The notes beneath the pieces are model-generated. The model was not told the DNA's origin. It saw nothing but the letters and a program-made list of their open reading frames with translations, and ran no database searches. Positions 9,990 through 23,100 of a DNA stretch of 64,000 bases are shown here, piece by piece. Source of the DNA: Gamsiella multidivaricata (Eukaryota > Mortierellomycota > Mortierellomycetes > Mortierellales > Mortierellaceae). The first letter of the stretch is position 1; the number at the start of each line of letters is the position of its first letter. The stretch is taken from the NCBI RefSeq assembly GCF_025024155.1, contig NW_026251762.1:1-64000 (forward strand). Reading direction: 5' to 3'. Made by a program: the position numbers and the translations under genes.

Positions 9990-10664
9990 AGGGATAAAGA
10001 TGGTACCGACCAGTGGGCTTTGACCGGTACCTGAAGAGAGTCAGCTACTCTCGGTCCCTTGGTAATTCTGTTCGTAATCTCCGAGTAAAGCACCATGTCT
10101 GCCGATTTGTCCTTACCGGTCTGCCATTGCGCCTGCAATATGTGCCTTAGGCGAGGGGAATATTGGGAGAATTGCCCAGCGTATCTTGCTCATCCCGCAG
10201 GCACTCTTTTTCGTCTTCGGATAAACCCAGGGAGATTTGTATTATTTCGAGGATATGGAGCTAAGCAACAAGGTTGGCCACAATGAGCCTTGTTTGGTCT
10301 AATGCAGCAGATTCGTGAATGGGAATTCGCTTGCACATGGACAAATGAGCCCTAATCTGCATGTATCGTGGCCAAACAAGCACTCGTAAACCCACAAATT
10401 GCTGTTGAACAAGTACGCCTTGAAACTTATTATTGGTGGCAACGATGGCACACATTCAGTTGATGGGGAGGAGGTGTGTATCTTTCATTCATAGTCTAGT
10501 GGGGCCGACAGGACATGCACATCTATTTTTGAGACGGCTAGCTTGCACTCCGCTAGACCAAAGAACTCTGGTTTTTTTTTACGCACTATGCGCCTACGTA
10601 CATTAAAAATGCGTCCAGGGGTAGTCTTGCAGGAATCTAGTTTAGCTCATGCATACTTTCATGT
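9990..10664. other. Upstream flank of chitin deacetylase 2, no gene seen
   Basis: Only short unrelated ORFs are present on either strand. No RNA gene or repeat was recognised. Confidence 0.5.
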
Positions 10665-11306
10665 TTACTGTCCAGTTGTACTTTGATTGATTAGCATAGC
10701 ATAGCATTCTGACAACGAACAACGAAATAATTCAAACGCTTGACTGGCATCAAGAGAGAAAGGGAGTGAATTTCGTATAGAGAGGGAAGTGAGGGTAGGA
10801 TTACATACGGCGTCATAGAAACTAGATACAAAGAATGTCATGCCCTGAGTTATCAGAAGGGGATTCGAGCACTTTGGGGCCAATAGCCATCGCAACAGCA
10901 AGTCAGCCATGGCGACCAACATAGTCGACTGAGATTCGACCACAGAGGCCGCATCCGAGGGTTTGGTAGTCGTCGCAATTGGTACGATGGGGCTGCTCAT
11001 GGTAGGTGTACCAGTAACGCCAGCGATGCTGATCGTAGAGGTCGTCATTGGAGATGGGACGACAGCGTCGGCCGAGGAAGGTGATGGCGAGAGAATGTCG
11101 GACCCGGTGGGAAGACTTACAGACCTGGAAGGAGAGCCAGGGATGGTTGTGGGGTAAGCGCCTGCCTCAGTAATTGTGGTGCTGATCATTGGGACCGCTG
11201 CAACCGTCGTAGCAGACATGCTCATGGCCAGGACAAACGAGGCCAAAACGAGGCAAGCGGGGAAGTCATGAACCTTACGATGAAGTTGTACGAATGTGTA
11301 CGGCAC
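10665..11306 (-). CDS. Putative secreted Ser/Thr-rich cell-surface protein
   Basis: An uninterrupted minus-strand frame of up to 213 residues. The N-terminal part looks like a signal peptide (ACLVLASFVLAMSMSATTVA). A Ser/Thr/Pro-rich domain follows (about residues 40-130), with a hydrophobic segment near STMLVAMADLLLRWLL. That order resembles small GPI or cell-wall proteins of fungi, and a neighbouring wall-enzyme pair fits. The frame opens at GTG (11306), not ATG; the first in-frame ATG is at 11225, inside the presumed signal sequence. The true start may lie in an unrecognised upstream exon, or the gene may be damaged. A TATA-like cataaaaagg lies near 11357-11366. No family recognised. Confidence 0.45.
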   Translation of the reverse strand: MPYTFVQLHRKVHDFPACLVLASFVLAMSMSATTVAAVPMISTTITEAGAYPTTIPGSPSRSVSLPTGSDILSPSPSSADAVVPSPMTTSTISIAGVTGTPTMSSPIVPIATTTKPSDAASVVESQSTMLVAMADLLLRWLLAPKCSNPLLITQGMTFFVSSFYDAVCNPTLTSLSIRNSLPFSLDASQAFELFRCSLSECYAMLINQSTTGQ

Positions 11307-11654
11307 GTTATTTTTCTGTGTAGAAAGGTGTTTTCTGGGTCTAGATACGGTGGGGCGCCTTTTTATGCCCTGATGAATCAGCCAAGGGACGAATGCCCCG
11401 TTCGGCGTAGATGAAAGCGATAATCATGGAACCCAAAGGATTCGACACGTTGCCCCATGTTTGTCCGTTGATACTGATGGACTAGTAGTTGAATGCAAGT
11501 TAGAGATAGTTTTTTTTTTTGCTATTATCTTATTTTATTGGTATGGGTTACAAGGTAGGCGCGTAAAAAGAAAAGTCAAACAAAGCAAGCAACATGAAAA
11601 ATGATTCTAAAGATGAGAAAATGCAAGTGAAAAATTCTGAACACTGTCCTGATA

Positions 11655-13701
11655 TTAGACATGGACGCCAGCATTCGTCAGCTTGACCACGGCATCATTT
11701 CCCACAACAGACATGCCCTGCTCCTTTTCCTTCTTCAGAATATTGCTGATATAGAACTCTCCTGCCTTGTAGGACGATCGTACAAGTGGTCCTGACGCCA
11801 CATATTTAAATCCACGCTCCTCTGCCAATTTCTGATATTTTTCGAACACCTCCGGCTTGACATATTCATGCACGCGCATGTGCTTCTTTGTCGGCCGCAT
11901 GTATTGACCCAGTGTCAAAACATCCACATCTACCTTGCGCAATTCTACCATTTGGGTCACACCAAGTAAATGACAGTTAGTGTCAGTCAAAAAACGTCGA
12001 GGACGCATTCCTACTTATCAAACTGAAGGACCGCGCCAAATATTCCTAAAGATACTTACCATCCATGGCATGGATGACCTCGGCCTCACTCTCACCACAT
12101 CCCAACATCATACTAGTCTTCGTCAACAGACCAGGCTTGGCCTTCTTGGCATGAGCCAGCACAGCAATCGACTGTCTGAATTTGGCACGAGGATCACGAA
12201 CATAGGCAGAGAGAGCCTCGACAGTCTCAATATTGTGTGCATAGACGTCCAATCCGGAGGTCGCCACACGCGCAACGCACTCCATGTCTCCTTGGAAATC
12301 TCCAGTCAAGCACTCGACAAGAATCCTGGGCGCTCTACATTAAGAAACAAGGGAGGTAGGACATAAGACGGTAAGGAATATTGCAGTGTTTTTTTTTTTT
12401 TTTTAAAAAAAAAAAGCATCTAGAGAGTTCAGGGTTTCAACCACACTACTTACTTCAGCTTCAGCTTCATGATCGTCTCTGCAAAATGCGCCGAACCACC
12501 ATCCGGAAGATCTATGACAGTATGCAGGCCAACAGTTCATGTAAACGGTCATTAATACTTTGGCCTACATGGGCTTACTGAGCAAAATCCTCTTAGTTCA
12601 TACCATCACGGTCAACTGAAGTCAAGACAACGTAATCCAGGCCCCATCTTGAAATCGCTTCGGCAGTGTTTTCTGGCTCATGGATATCCAAGGGCTTTGG
12701 CGCCTTGTTGGTCTTAACAGAGCAGAATCGGCATCCACGAGTACATTCGTCCCCCATCAACTATTTTTATATATATAAAAAACAGACCAGCAAGTGGTCA
12801 GAGGGACCAAGTCAGTGGGATGGCACGAGAGATCATTATTCAGACAACACGGGTTCCGAGGATAGAAGAAAGGGGCAAACATACCATGATGGTGGCTGTG
12901 GCTGTCTGGTGCTCTCCACCTCCCCAGCAGTCCGAGATGTTGGGGCACTTGGCTTCCTCGCAGACGGTGTGAAGATTAAGTTCCCTGAGATTCTTCTTGA
13001 TCTGCGTGAAGTTCTTTCCAGAGGGAATCGGCGTCTTGAGCCACTCCGGCAAACGCTGCTTTCTATCGTAGGCGAAAAAAAACGTGTCCAAGCATCCAGT
13101 GAGATCGAGGAATACCGGAGATCCGGAGATAGAGCAAGTATCCCACGATAGGTCTTACAATGCTGTCAGCCAGATAGCTAGCTCGTTGCGTAACTGGGAC
13201 AGCACTGAGGTTGTATATGTTAAAAAAAAAGAGAGACTTACGGCGGACGCTTGGCAGGTTTGCCTGTCGATGGTGAGGCAGCCTCCGCTGCTACTGCTGC
13301 TGCTGCTGCCTGCTGATCGACGACAGTTTCCTTGAGCTCTAGGGATTCCTCGACAGACAGCTTCTGATTTCCGCCAACAAAGTCCTCGAAGCTGGGTCCG
13401 GTAGCGAACTTGTCCGCGAACTTTGATTTCTTTGCTGAGGCGGGCGTGTCTTTAACAACTGTGGCGTTGTAGTTCCGGAGGGCCTATGAGGAGAGAGAGT
13501 ACCATTTTTAGTCCATGAATCGTTCATTCATGGATTATGACGGTGCTTTGCCTTGTGTTTGTGCAGAAATCTCCAGGGAACTCCGAGATTCTGCTGGGGT
13601 TAGGGTATTACCATGACCGCTGCGCTTTGTGTCATGGGGCGAGCACTGTGGGAGACAGAGCGGGCGAAGAGAGTCCTCGAGGCGATGTTTAGACTGGACA
13701 T
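11655..13701 (-). CDS. LIP5: Lipoyl synthase, mitochondrial (radical SAM)
   Basis: Inserts two sulfurs into octanoyl groups on lipoate-dependent enzyme subunits in mitochondria. Exons: 13701-13612, 13483-13242, 13062-12885, 12760-12604, 12511-12454, 12334-12060, 11944-11655 (429 aa). The N-terminus ([20 protein letters not shown]) looks like a mitochondrial presequence. The auxiliary cluster motif [12 protein letters not shown] (C-x4-C-x5-C), the radical-SAM motif CTRGCRFC, the GDECTRGC context, [19 protein letters not shown] and the C-terminal RSSYKAGE are all present, so catalytic residues appear intact. An Ala-rich insertion with a run of encoded Ala/Val lies before TGKPAKRPP. The start at 13701 is chosen because it gives the presequence; a further in-frame ATG at 13803 would add a low-complexity leader. 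Confidence 0.93.
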
Positions 13702-14138
13702 GGTGGGTGTATGAGTATGAGTATGAGAGAGTGTTTGTAAGAGCGAAGGAGTCAATGAGCGAAAGAAGGATGAGGGAAATGAAGGAAGGGGATCTAGAAT
13801 CAACGGACTTTTTGCTGCTGGTGCGCTTATTCCACCGAGTCAGAGTTTGAAAAAAAAAAAATTGCCACGGTAGATACCACAGACGAATTGGCAAAATGCA
13901 CCTCGGAGATCCTGAGCCTTATTCTAGCAGCTGCAGATTGGGGCACGCACGTTTGCCCATTTCCTCAACTGCCCGCTTTTTTGCGCTTATACCTCATACA
14001 AGGAACATCTCCCATGTCCATTTGGGAGGTGTCATTTCTCTCTTCACTGGATAATAACAAGTGTCTTTATGCAAATAGTTTACAATGCCACTAATGGTAC
14101 ACATCGAGTTCAGAAGCATGCTTCCCTCCATTTCCTGC

Positions 14139-16858
14139 TCAAAACCCTTTCGCTAACATCTTCTGTCGCAGGCGGTCCTTCCGACTCCCAGATCGAATCG
14201 CTTCGCCCGTGATCGTCGTCGAAGGCCGCTTGGTCCTCTGGACATACTTGAGCAGCTCCAGTATGCTCGTCGGTGTCATACCCTCAATGCGCTTTGCAGC
14301 TCCCTGAACAACATATGAGAAACAACACGCGTATGGTGTTAATAAGGCGCATGTTGCCATAACATATAACAATAACGATAACAATAACAATAGTAAGTTT
14401 CGATCCATGAAACGAAGAAATCACTTACCAAGGTTGCAGGACGTTGACGCTCCAGCTTGGACCGATTCTCATTCGACAGATTAGGAATACTATCATCACG
14501 CAATGTTAACAGATTAGAAGACAGCGCAGCATGATTCCGCGTTCATGATATTCGTCAAGAACAAAAACCACAGATTGTCACTTACGCAGAGTAGTCCAGG
14601 TCTAAGGGTAGCTCCATCGACTCATCTCTCATGAATGCCACAACTTCTGCACCCTGACGGCGAAGATAGACCGAGTAAGCGCCTTCGACTGCAATCTTTG
14701 CTTGAACGACTGGACCGATTTCCTTCAGCTCTGGAATGGCCTCGTAAAAGTCCTCCATCTTCACATTGGGGAAGGCGAGTATTTCAATAGCACTAAAAAA
14801 CAGTTTTGTCCGCAACAGAAAAGGATATAGAAATAAATCAATCCGTTCGAGTCGTTATAATGCGATGTTTGATAAGGGAAAAAGTAGCTCAAAACGCCAG
14901 ATCATCATTTTGCATACCTTCGTTTGATGCCATCGTCGCTCTTGCCAAACCCAAACTCGGCCCACTTGACCGGCGACAGCTTGAAATCGTTCATCAGCTG
15001 CATTCCACGGCTCATATCCCGCTCCATCTGCTGGTACACATTCCAGCGATACTCCGACACACATCCAGCTTCATATCCCTTGCGCGTTAATCTCAGATCC
15101 GCGTTATCCGCACGCAACGTTAGTCGATATTCTGAACGCGACGTAAAAATCCTGTACGGCTCCTCAACTCCCTTTGTGATCAAGTCATCCACGAGCACAC
15201 CAATGTAAGCGTCTGCACGAGTGAGGATCAGCGGAGATTTCGACTGTACTGCCAAGCTGGCATTGATTCCTGCAAGGATACCCTGAGCTGCTGCCTCTTC
15301 ATATCCTGTCGTTCCGTTGATTTGCCCTGCAAGGTAAAGTCCGCGGATTCGATGGGTCTCCAGAGTGCGCTTGAGTTCCCGAGGATCCACATAATCGTAC
15401 TCGACGCCATATCCACATCGCAGTACCGTCACATTCTCGAGTCCTTTAATCGTCCTCAACATCTCGATCTGCTCCTTCTCAGGAAGCGTCATCGAGATGC
15501 CATTCGGGTAAACCACATCTGTGTCATACCCCTCAGGCTCCAGCCAGATCGTGTGTGCCTCTTTTGTGGCGAACCTCATGATCTTGGATTCGATTGAGGG
15601 GCAGTATCGCGGTCCTTTGACAGTCTCTCGAATATGAATCGATTTGTGTAGGTTATTACGAATAATCTCATGAGTCTTTGGGTTTGTGCTGGTTTGATAG
15701 CACACCAACTGGTTGTGAGCGTTAGCGACCTCTTTGTGAAGGTAGGAGAAGGGTGATGGGGTTATGTCGCCATACTGAGGTATGAGTTCTGTATAGTCGA
15801 TGGTCTTGCCGTCCAGTCGAGGAGGGGTTCCAGTCTTGAGTCGAGAAAGCTCAAAGCCTGCTTGAGCAAGTGAATCAGAGAGGCCAATGGACGCGTTCTC
15901 GCCAATTCGTCCTGCAGGATATGCCTCCAGTCCAATGTGGATTTCGCCGCGCAGGAATGTTCCTGTTGTGATGACCACTTTGGGGGCATGGATGACCTCG
16001 CCCGATTCTATTTAACATGAAAAACCTACAGCCCATAAATAAACGCAATATGTAGAAGAACTGTCCAATGAATGACCATAGAAACACATACCGAGTTTGA
16101 TCCCCTTGATCTCGGCCTGGACATTGTTCTGTCCCGGAATAGGTGGCAAAATCTCTGCTCCAAGTACAATATCTGAGACAGAACCAGCCTTGATGGTCAA
16201 GTTAGGGTATTCGTGCAGTGCCTTTTGCATATGTTTCTTGTACAGCTTTCGATCAATCTGCGCACGGGGTCCATGAACTGCGGGTCCCTTGGATCTGTTT
16301 AAGATTCTGAACTGAACGCCTGCCAGATCTGAAATCCTGCCACAGAGACCATCCAGTGCGTCGATTTCCTTGACGAGGACTCCTTTGCCCACGCCACCGA
16401 AAGAAGGGTTGCATGACATTTCGCCTATATCGATATTCATTCAATAGTTTGACCGATCAGCCTCTCGCAAAACAAGATCCAGATATCAGATACATTAGGG
16501 ATGAATACTACACAGCCAACGTACCGATGGTATCTAGCTTTTGAGTGAGCAATAATGTCTTGGCACCTGTCCTTGCAGCGGCTGCACAGGCCTCAGAACC
16601 TGCATGTCCTCCTCCTACGACAATCACATCGAACGAAGTCTCAGAGGTGGGCGGCAGAGCATTTGAGGCAGCCAAGGTGACAGACCGGAACTGCTCAGCA
16701 TAGCTGAACTGTGTGCCCCAAACCCGCGTGTTGTGCTTTAAGAGTCTCAATGGCGTCCTGGTGCTACTGATTAATGTCGAGAAGCTCTTTCTGCCGAGGT
16801 ATCCTGATACCATGGTGCTGTGACTGATAGCCACCAGTCTCTTTGAAATCGTGAACAT
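14139..16858 (-). CDS. MTO1: MTO1/GidA-type tRNA uridine-34 modification enzyme, mitochondrial
   Basis: FAD protein that, with the MSS1/MnmE GTPase, builds the 5-carboxymethylaminomethyl group on wobble uridine of mitochondrial tRNAs. Exons: 16858-16525, 16424-16092, 16007-14918, 14792-14586, 14489-14429, 14303-14139 (729 aa). After a presequence-like N-terminus, the FAD-binding [11 protein letters not shown] motif is seen. Family signatures follow: [53 protein letters not shown] and [17 protein letters not shown]. The C-terminal helical domain ends [14 protein letters not shown]. All signature blocks are uninterrupted, so the enzyme should be functional. Splice donors fit GTRNGT; the smallest exon is 61 bases. 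Confidence 0.95.
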
Positions 16859-17174
16859 GAGTATATGTTGAAATTATTGAAATGTGATAACAGTTGAGGC
16901 TAGGATGGGATGAGATGCTTGACCGGATCCTGAGCGTCCGGTGTTGATGACTGGATGTGCCTGTCCGGTAAAGCTGACCAAGAGGGAACCGTCTCAGGTT
17001 GTTTACCATAGCGGGATGACTGTTTCGCCACCAATTTGATAACTAGAAATGGTAGTTCACTCCTAAATAGCGGATGGCGCCAAAATAAAAGCAATCTCAA
17101 GGCGATTTTTCTTTAATATACATTGGTGGTCTCGCTGTCATTATGTTACAAAATTAAAAAAGGACACATACGCT

Positions 17175-20100
17175 TCAATCGTCCGTTTCCATCGCCTCCA
17201 CACCTGCAGCAACATCGGCACCTTCATTGTTGTCTCCTTCTTCCTCAGACGATGATAATAATCCCTCTGGATCGCCATCCTCGCCAGAATCGCTTTCCTC
17301 CGTCTCCTCGATGTCGTACTCGTTCTCTTCTTCTACTTCCACCTCCTCTTCCTCTTCTCCTTCTTGCTCGCTATCTTCGCTCGGCTTCGTCTCATCGTCG
17401 AGCATCTCCAAATCGTCCGCGTCCTCGTTCTTCTCGGGTTCTGGCAGTCCACCGAATCCAACATAGTGCCCATACTCTCGCTCCATGAACCGAAGCATAT
17501 ATTCGTCCACATGGCCCATCTCGATGATCTCCTCCTCCTCTGTTGCCTCAATCAATGGCGCACCCGCAAACTGGACTTTTGCTGTGCCGCCCTCAATGTC
17601 CCTGGACTTGGAGTGCTTATCCTTGGAGGCCGTTGTCGGTGTATTGCTGGCTCCAACCTCAGAAAAGTCTCCAAGGTCAACACCCTCCATCTCGTGTTTG
17701 GCCTGCTGCATTGCCATGACATCGTTCTCGTCCTCAGCAGCAGCCAACGCCTGCTCTAAATCGGCCCCGTGAACAGTCGATAAATCCTGAGGTTCGCCAT
17801 CTTTTTGAGTCGGCCCCAAATCGCCTATCTTGGCCAACTCTTCTTCGCCCAGCATATCGCGCCAGTCCATTTTTTGGAAGTAGTCAGTTGTAAATTCTCC
17901 TTCCTGAATGACGACGTTGTCCAACATGCGTTTCTGATTTGCCTTCTTGAGCATGTTTTCCTCGATCGTGAACTCGCTGACGAAACGGTAGATATGGACA
18001 TCCCTTGTTTGTCCAATACGATGACATCTATTATAAACAAAAAACTCAGTGTAAGGAGTACTGTCGTTCACATACACTTGCTAGAGTGGCCGAAGGAGCA
18101 AAGAAATACAGAAAGAAAGCGAGGCGATAACATACCTGTCCTGGCATTGGCGGTCCATCGATGGGTTCCAATCAGAGTCATAAAAGATAACGGTATCAGC
18201 TCCCGTAAGATTGATACCAACACCGCCCGATCGAGTTGACAAGATAAAGGCCAAAATCTTTGGGTCTGAGTTGAAGCGATCCGTAAGATGTTGTCGATTC
18301 TCCACTTTGGTGGCACCATCCAATCGAAGGTAACGATGTCCATGAATGTTCAAAAAGATCTCCAGAATATCGAGGACCTTGGTCATCTGTGTGAAGATCA
18401 GGGCACGATGGCCACCGGACTTAAGCTCACGAAGAAGGCTGTCCAGCTTTTGCAGCTTGCCGCAATCAAACTGAAGCAATCGTTTGTCCGGGAACTGCAC
18501 CTGTAGACATGACGTGATAGGATAGAGAAGTTCCTCTGCCTTTTTGCAAACCAACTCTAGTGAAGATGGTTCCGGGCTCACATGAATCGGTTTCCATGAG
18601 TAGTCGCGGACCAAAACAGCGGGTGTTACAAACGCAAACCGCTTGATCGTCTCCTCATTCTGGCACAGTCGTGCCTCGCTCGGAATGATGGCTCGCGCAA
18701 TCGCATCGGTATACTCAAAATAATGCTGTGGATCCGCAACTTGGTTCAAAGTTGTGGTGCACCCTATAGGAGCCTTGATAGGCAATCGACACATGTTGAG
18801 CAAGCTGGATCCATACAGGAGATTCGTCCGACACTTATTCATGTTGACGTATCCTAATTGCTCCCAGCGATGTCTGTCAGCCAGCATCAACTGGTGCCGT
18901 CTCATGCTGACATATTGTCGAACGTCCTGATAATGGTTGGAACTCGACAGCGTCTTCGATTGGGGCATTGTAAACTCTGCCGCCTTCTTTTGAAAACACG
19001 ACGCGGCGTTTAGCTCCTCGTATGACTCTAGATCCATCTTCGACAAACGCTCCTCCGCTGTGGTGAAGATCAGCCCCAGGAACCCCAAGTTGACAGATTC
19101 TTGAGCTTTGTCGACCTCAGAGAAGATCCGCCGCCGAACCAAAAACTCCGTGATCTCAAAGGACGCCGTGGCGGAGGGCATCGCAAACGACGTAACGATC
19201 GGCCGCACCTCAAACAAGTCCGGATGGTTACACACTTTACGCAGCTGCATCAAACAGTTGATAATGCTGAGAAAATTTCCGGATGCCAGAGTTTCGCGAG
19301 TTTTCGCACGGCTCATAAAGTCGTCGTAAAGGAATCGCTGCCGTTTGGAGAGTCGGCAGTAGACAATGTGCTCGTACTTGGCTGGCATCTGGGTTTCTAC
19401 GTCGGACTTGAGACGGCGGAGCAAATATGGCCGGAGAACAGTGTGGAGTCGAGCAATGGCAGCTTTCGAGTCCTCGTCCTGTTGATCGTTGCCTTCGATC
19501 ATGCGGTCGACTGGGTGTGAAAACCACTCCTGGAATTCTTTCTGGTTGGCGAAGCCGACCGGCATAGTCTGCGAAACACCATTTGGCATGAGGAAGTACA
19601 AAAGCGACCATAATTCCATCAGGTTGTTCTGAAGAGGTGTTCCTGTCAGTAGCAGTCGTCTAGCTGAGTTGAAGTTGAGGAGCGTTTGCCAGCGTTGAGA
19701 TCTGAAATTTTTGATATTGTGCGCCTCGTCCAAAATCAGGTACTGCCAGGCCTTGCGTCGAAACACGGCTTGGTCTTGGACAACCAACTGATACGAAGTA
19801 ATGCAGACATGGAACGAGTTCTCGCGAGACCAGCCAACTCGTTTCTCCTTGCGCTCCCTGGGGCTGCCGTAGTAGGTCATGATCTTGAAACCTGGACACC
19901 ACTTCTTGAACTCCATCTCCCAATTGAGCATGACACTCGTAGGAACAACGATCAAATGAGGTCCCCAAATCCCGTGCTCGCATGCCAAATGAGCCAACAG
20001 GGCAATTGTCTGCATCGTCTTTCCAAGGCCCATCTCATCTGCCAGAATACCATTCAAGCCGTTGCTGTAGAGATTCGCGAGCCAATCCATGCCCACATGC

Positions 20101-23100
20101 TGGTATTCTCGAAGCTGATGACGAAGAAGGAACGGGATTTTGGTCTTGACGTTCGCCCCGGTAGTGAAGGTGTCGATTTCTGGACTCTTTGGTGGCACCT
20201 CTGGATCCAGCAGTGGAAGCATATCACCAAGACAGAGCTCGTCATCGGTCCCGTATATCGATATGGTCCGGTTATCATCGTACTCTGTGTCCGTGTCGGA
20301 TACTTCACTGCTTGGTCTCGTCGGGAACTTGCGACTGCGTGCGACATCCTGCAGGGTGACCACGTAACGCGGATCAGATGGTTTTGCTCGTTGCAGCGAG
20401 CTCATGATGGTGTCTTCGTATTCAGAGTCCGAGTCGTAGTACGAATCCGAGTATTCAGAGCTTTCCGCTTCGTATGCATATCTATTCAGGAGGTCCTCAA
20501 TCGACATATCCTTCTCCACTATCAGACCAGCGAGTTCCTCCGGGTCAGAGAGATCCTCCTGTTCTTCTTCCTCCATCGTCCGCTCATCGTCCACCTCACC
20601 ATAAGGATTCCAAGGCAATGGAGGGCCACGATATAAACCGCTAAGGGACAACCGCCTTCGCTTAGGAACATAGGTTCGCTCAGATACTGGGCTGGGTCTG
20701 GTGACAGACTTGAGGCTTTCCGGTAACGCTTTAGCAATATCCTTGGAGGACATGGGCCTCTCCTCCTCCTTCTCCATAGACTGTCTTGGATTAGGAACAG
20801 TGTTTGGCAGTTCATCCAGCTCCGAAGCATCATTGCTGCCGTTTACTCCATTCGCTGCAGAGTCGACCTCCATGTCCATCGATGCATCCGGATGAGTGTC
20901 CTCCAGAGCGCTGCCTGACTCCGTCTCTATATTCATCTCAACCTTCACATGTGGTTTCTCGGCGACTGCAGGCACTATCTCGTTTTTGCCAATTGGATCC
21001 TTAGATGAACCTGGCTGGCTTCTCTCATCCGCATTCTCATCGTCCCCAGCTTGCTCATCGTCCTCGTCGCTCTCCTCGTCTTCAGAAAGTCGATAGCCGT
21101 ACTGCTTCAAGAGCTCCTCAATCGGAATGTCCATTTCAGCTGCCAGACCTGAAATCTCGGCCTCATCATCCTCTGTTCCTGACTCTTCGTTGGCGAGTGT
21201 CGTTTCATCGTCCACATCAGCTTCTGCGACAGTGAACTCACCATCACCAGCGTCAAGCTCCGCATCCGACGAGACCACCGATAGTGGAACTGAAGATCGA
21301 CGACTGGTGGGATCTGCTGCTGAGAGCGGTGACGGTAGACCACTAAGAACATCCGCTAAGCCAAGGGGGTCTGACAATTGCCGCGGCATGCTGATGTTAA
21401 AGGCGCTTTGCTGTACTCCTAGTATCTGTGTGGAGTGCTCTAATATGAGATTCAAATGTCGCTTGCCGGCCTCTTCTTGTTCCTCCTGAATCAGCGCCCT
21501 GTGTCGTGCCTTGACGACCTATTAAGAATAAAAGCGAGTCATATCAGAAATCGATATTGATGGTCAATGTGTAACTGCGATAGTTACCATGATTCGCTCC
21601 TCCGGTACTCTGACTTACTCCTTCGACATAGCGCCATTTCTTTTTGACCTCGTTTGCCGTCAACTTGGCCAGTTTCCTCAACCGCTTCTCCTCCAGCCTC
21701 TGTTCCCGCTCGCTCTTTCCATGAAGCTGTTCAAAATGTCGGGTGATCAGCTTACTGACCTTACGTGCGCGAGCCATTTGCAGTTTCCCCTCCTCCTTGA
21801 TAAGTCTCGAGGACGTCATGATATGTTCCATTAGCCAGTTGTAGTGTAGCTTGGGCACCTCGGGGTCGACAAACGGTTTAGCTAATTTTCCTCCAAGCCT
21901 ACCCTCCGCTTTAAGGCAGTCAATCCGATTCAAAAGCTGTGCGTGTGATTCTGCGCGCCTGTCCGCTTCCTCTGGCGTGACTTCCTCATCGTCGGCATAG
22001 ACGAACGAATTCAAGTAGTCTTCAAAGCTTTGAAATTGCGTGAGATAGCCCTTTTGTGTCCTCATGCGAATAGTATCCAGAGAAAGTGACCCGTCTCCCC
22101 GCCGTGGTAATGCCTCCTCGACATTCTTTTGAAGCATGTCCACCAGCTGCTCGCGATGTTCGATTGCGCTTCTCCGAGTTGATATCCTGTCCGTATTCAG
22201 CTGAACATTGGAAACAAGGTCAGGGACTTGGGACCAAAGGTCGAAGTTTCGCAGGAACTATCAACAGATATGAACAAATAGGTAATATATCACATCATCA
22301 GTTCACCTCCAGTGATTGTCATTGAATGAGGTCGTTACTGGAGCATACAGCCTGACTTGCCTTCAACATCCTCTCGCTATGATCGGACTTGATCTTGACG
22401 GGGTCATATGTCAGCGTGGTCGTGTAGGTCTCCAAATGATAGAGCTCGCGCGCCAAACTGTCATGATGATCGATAACGCCATGCAGCTTTGCTTCCCATT
22501 CATTAACTTTTGCCTGTCTTGCTTTATCCAAGGGTGTGCGTGGTTTAGGAGGTCGAAGCGGCTTGTAGGGTTCAGTAGTTGAGGTCTTGCTCCTAGTAGT
22601 ACCCTGGCCCTGACTGGAACTCGCACTTGCACTCACATTTGAACTTGTACTCTGGTGCTGACCGGGAGTCTGGCTAGGCTGCGAGTTTTGATTCAAAGAT
22701 GAGGTGCGCCTTTTGCGAGGTGTGGGTCCAGGCTCGGTATGATTGCTGTTTGCTGTCTGCGGGGTCAGTTTTGGAGAGAGCGGGTTGCGTGGTGGACGGC
22801 CGGGCCCGCGCTTCATAGGTACTACTGATGGAGGTGATATGGGCACCAGTTTGATGGCGGCAGGTCGTCCAGGGCCCCGCTTCGGAAAATGTTCTGTCGG
22901 CCGTTGTTGCTGCGGAGTCATCCCTGCTCGCTGATTTGAAGGTGTTGGCTTGGTTCCGCTGCCCCTGTGGGTCGTTGTCATGATCACTGCCTCCGAAAAC
23001 TTCCCTGGCGGTCTGATGTTTCGCGTTGAGGTGCGCTGACCAGTCACCTTTACGGTTCCTGCAGGTTCTGACACCAATGAAGGTATGGCAGACTGGGAGC

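Noticed and set aside
9446..10138. 230-codon minus-strand ORF
   Set aside because: Overlaps chitin deacetylase exon 1 in another frame and its promoter; low-complexity Ser/Leu composition.
19686..20636. 316-codon plus-strand ORF
   Set aside because: Antisense to the conserved helicase exon of SWR1; its composition mirrors the complementary codons and no family motif is seen.
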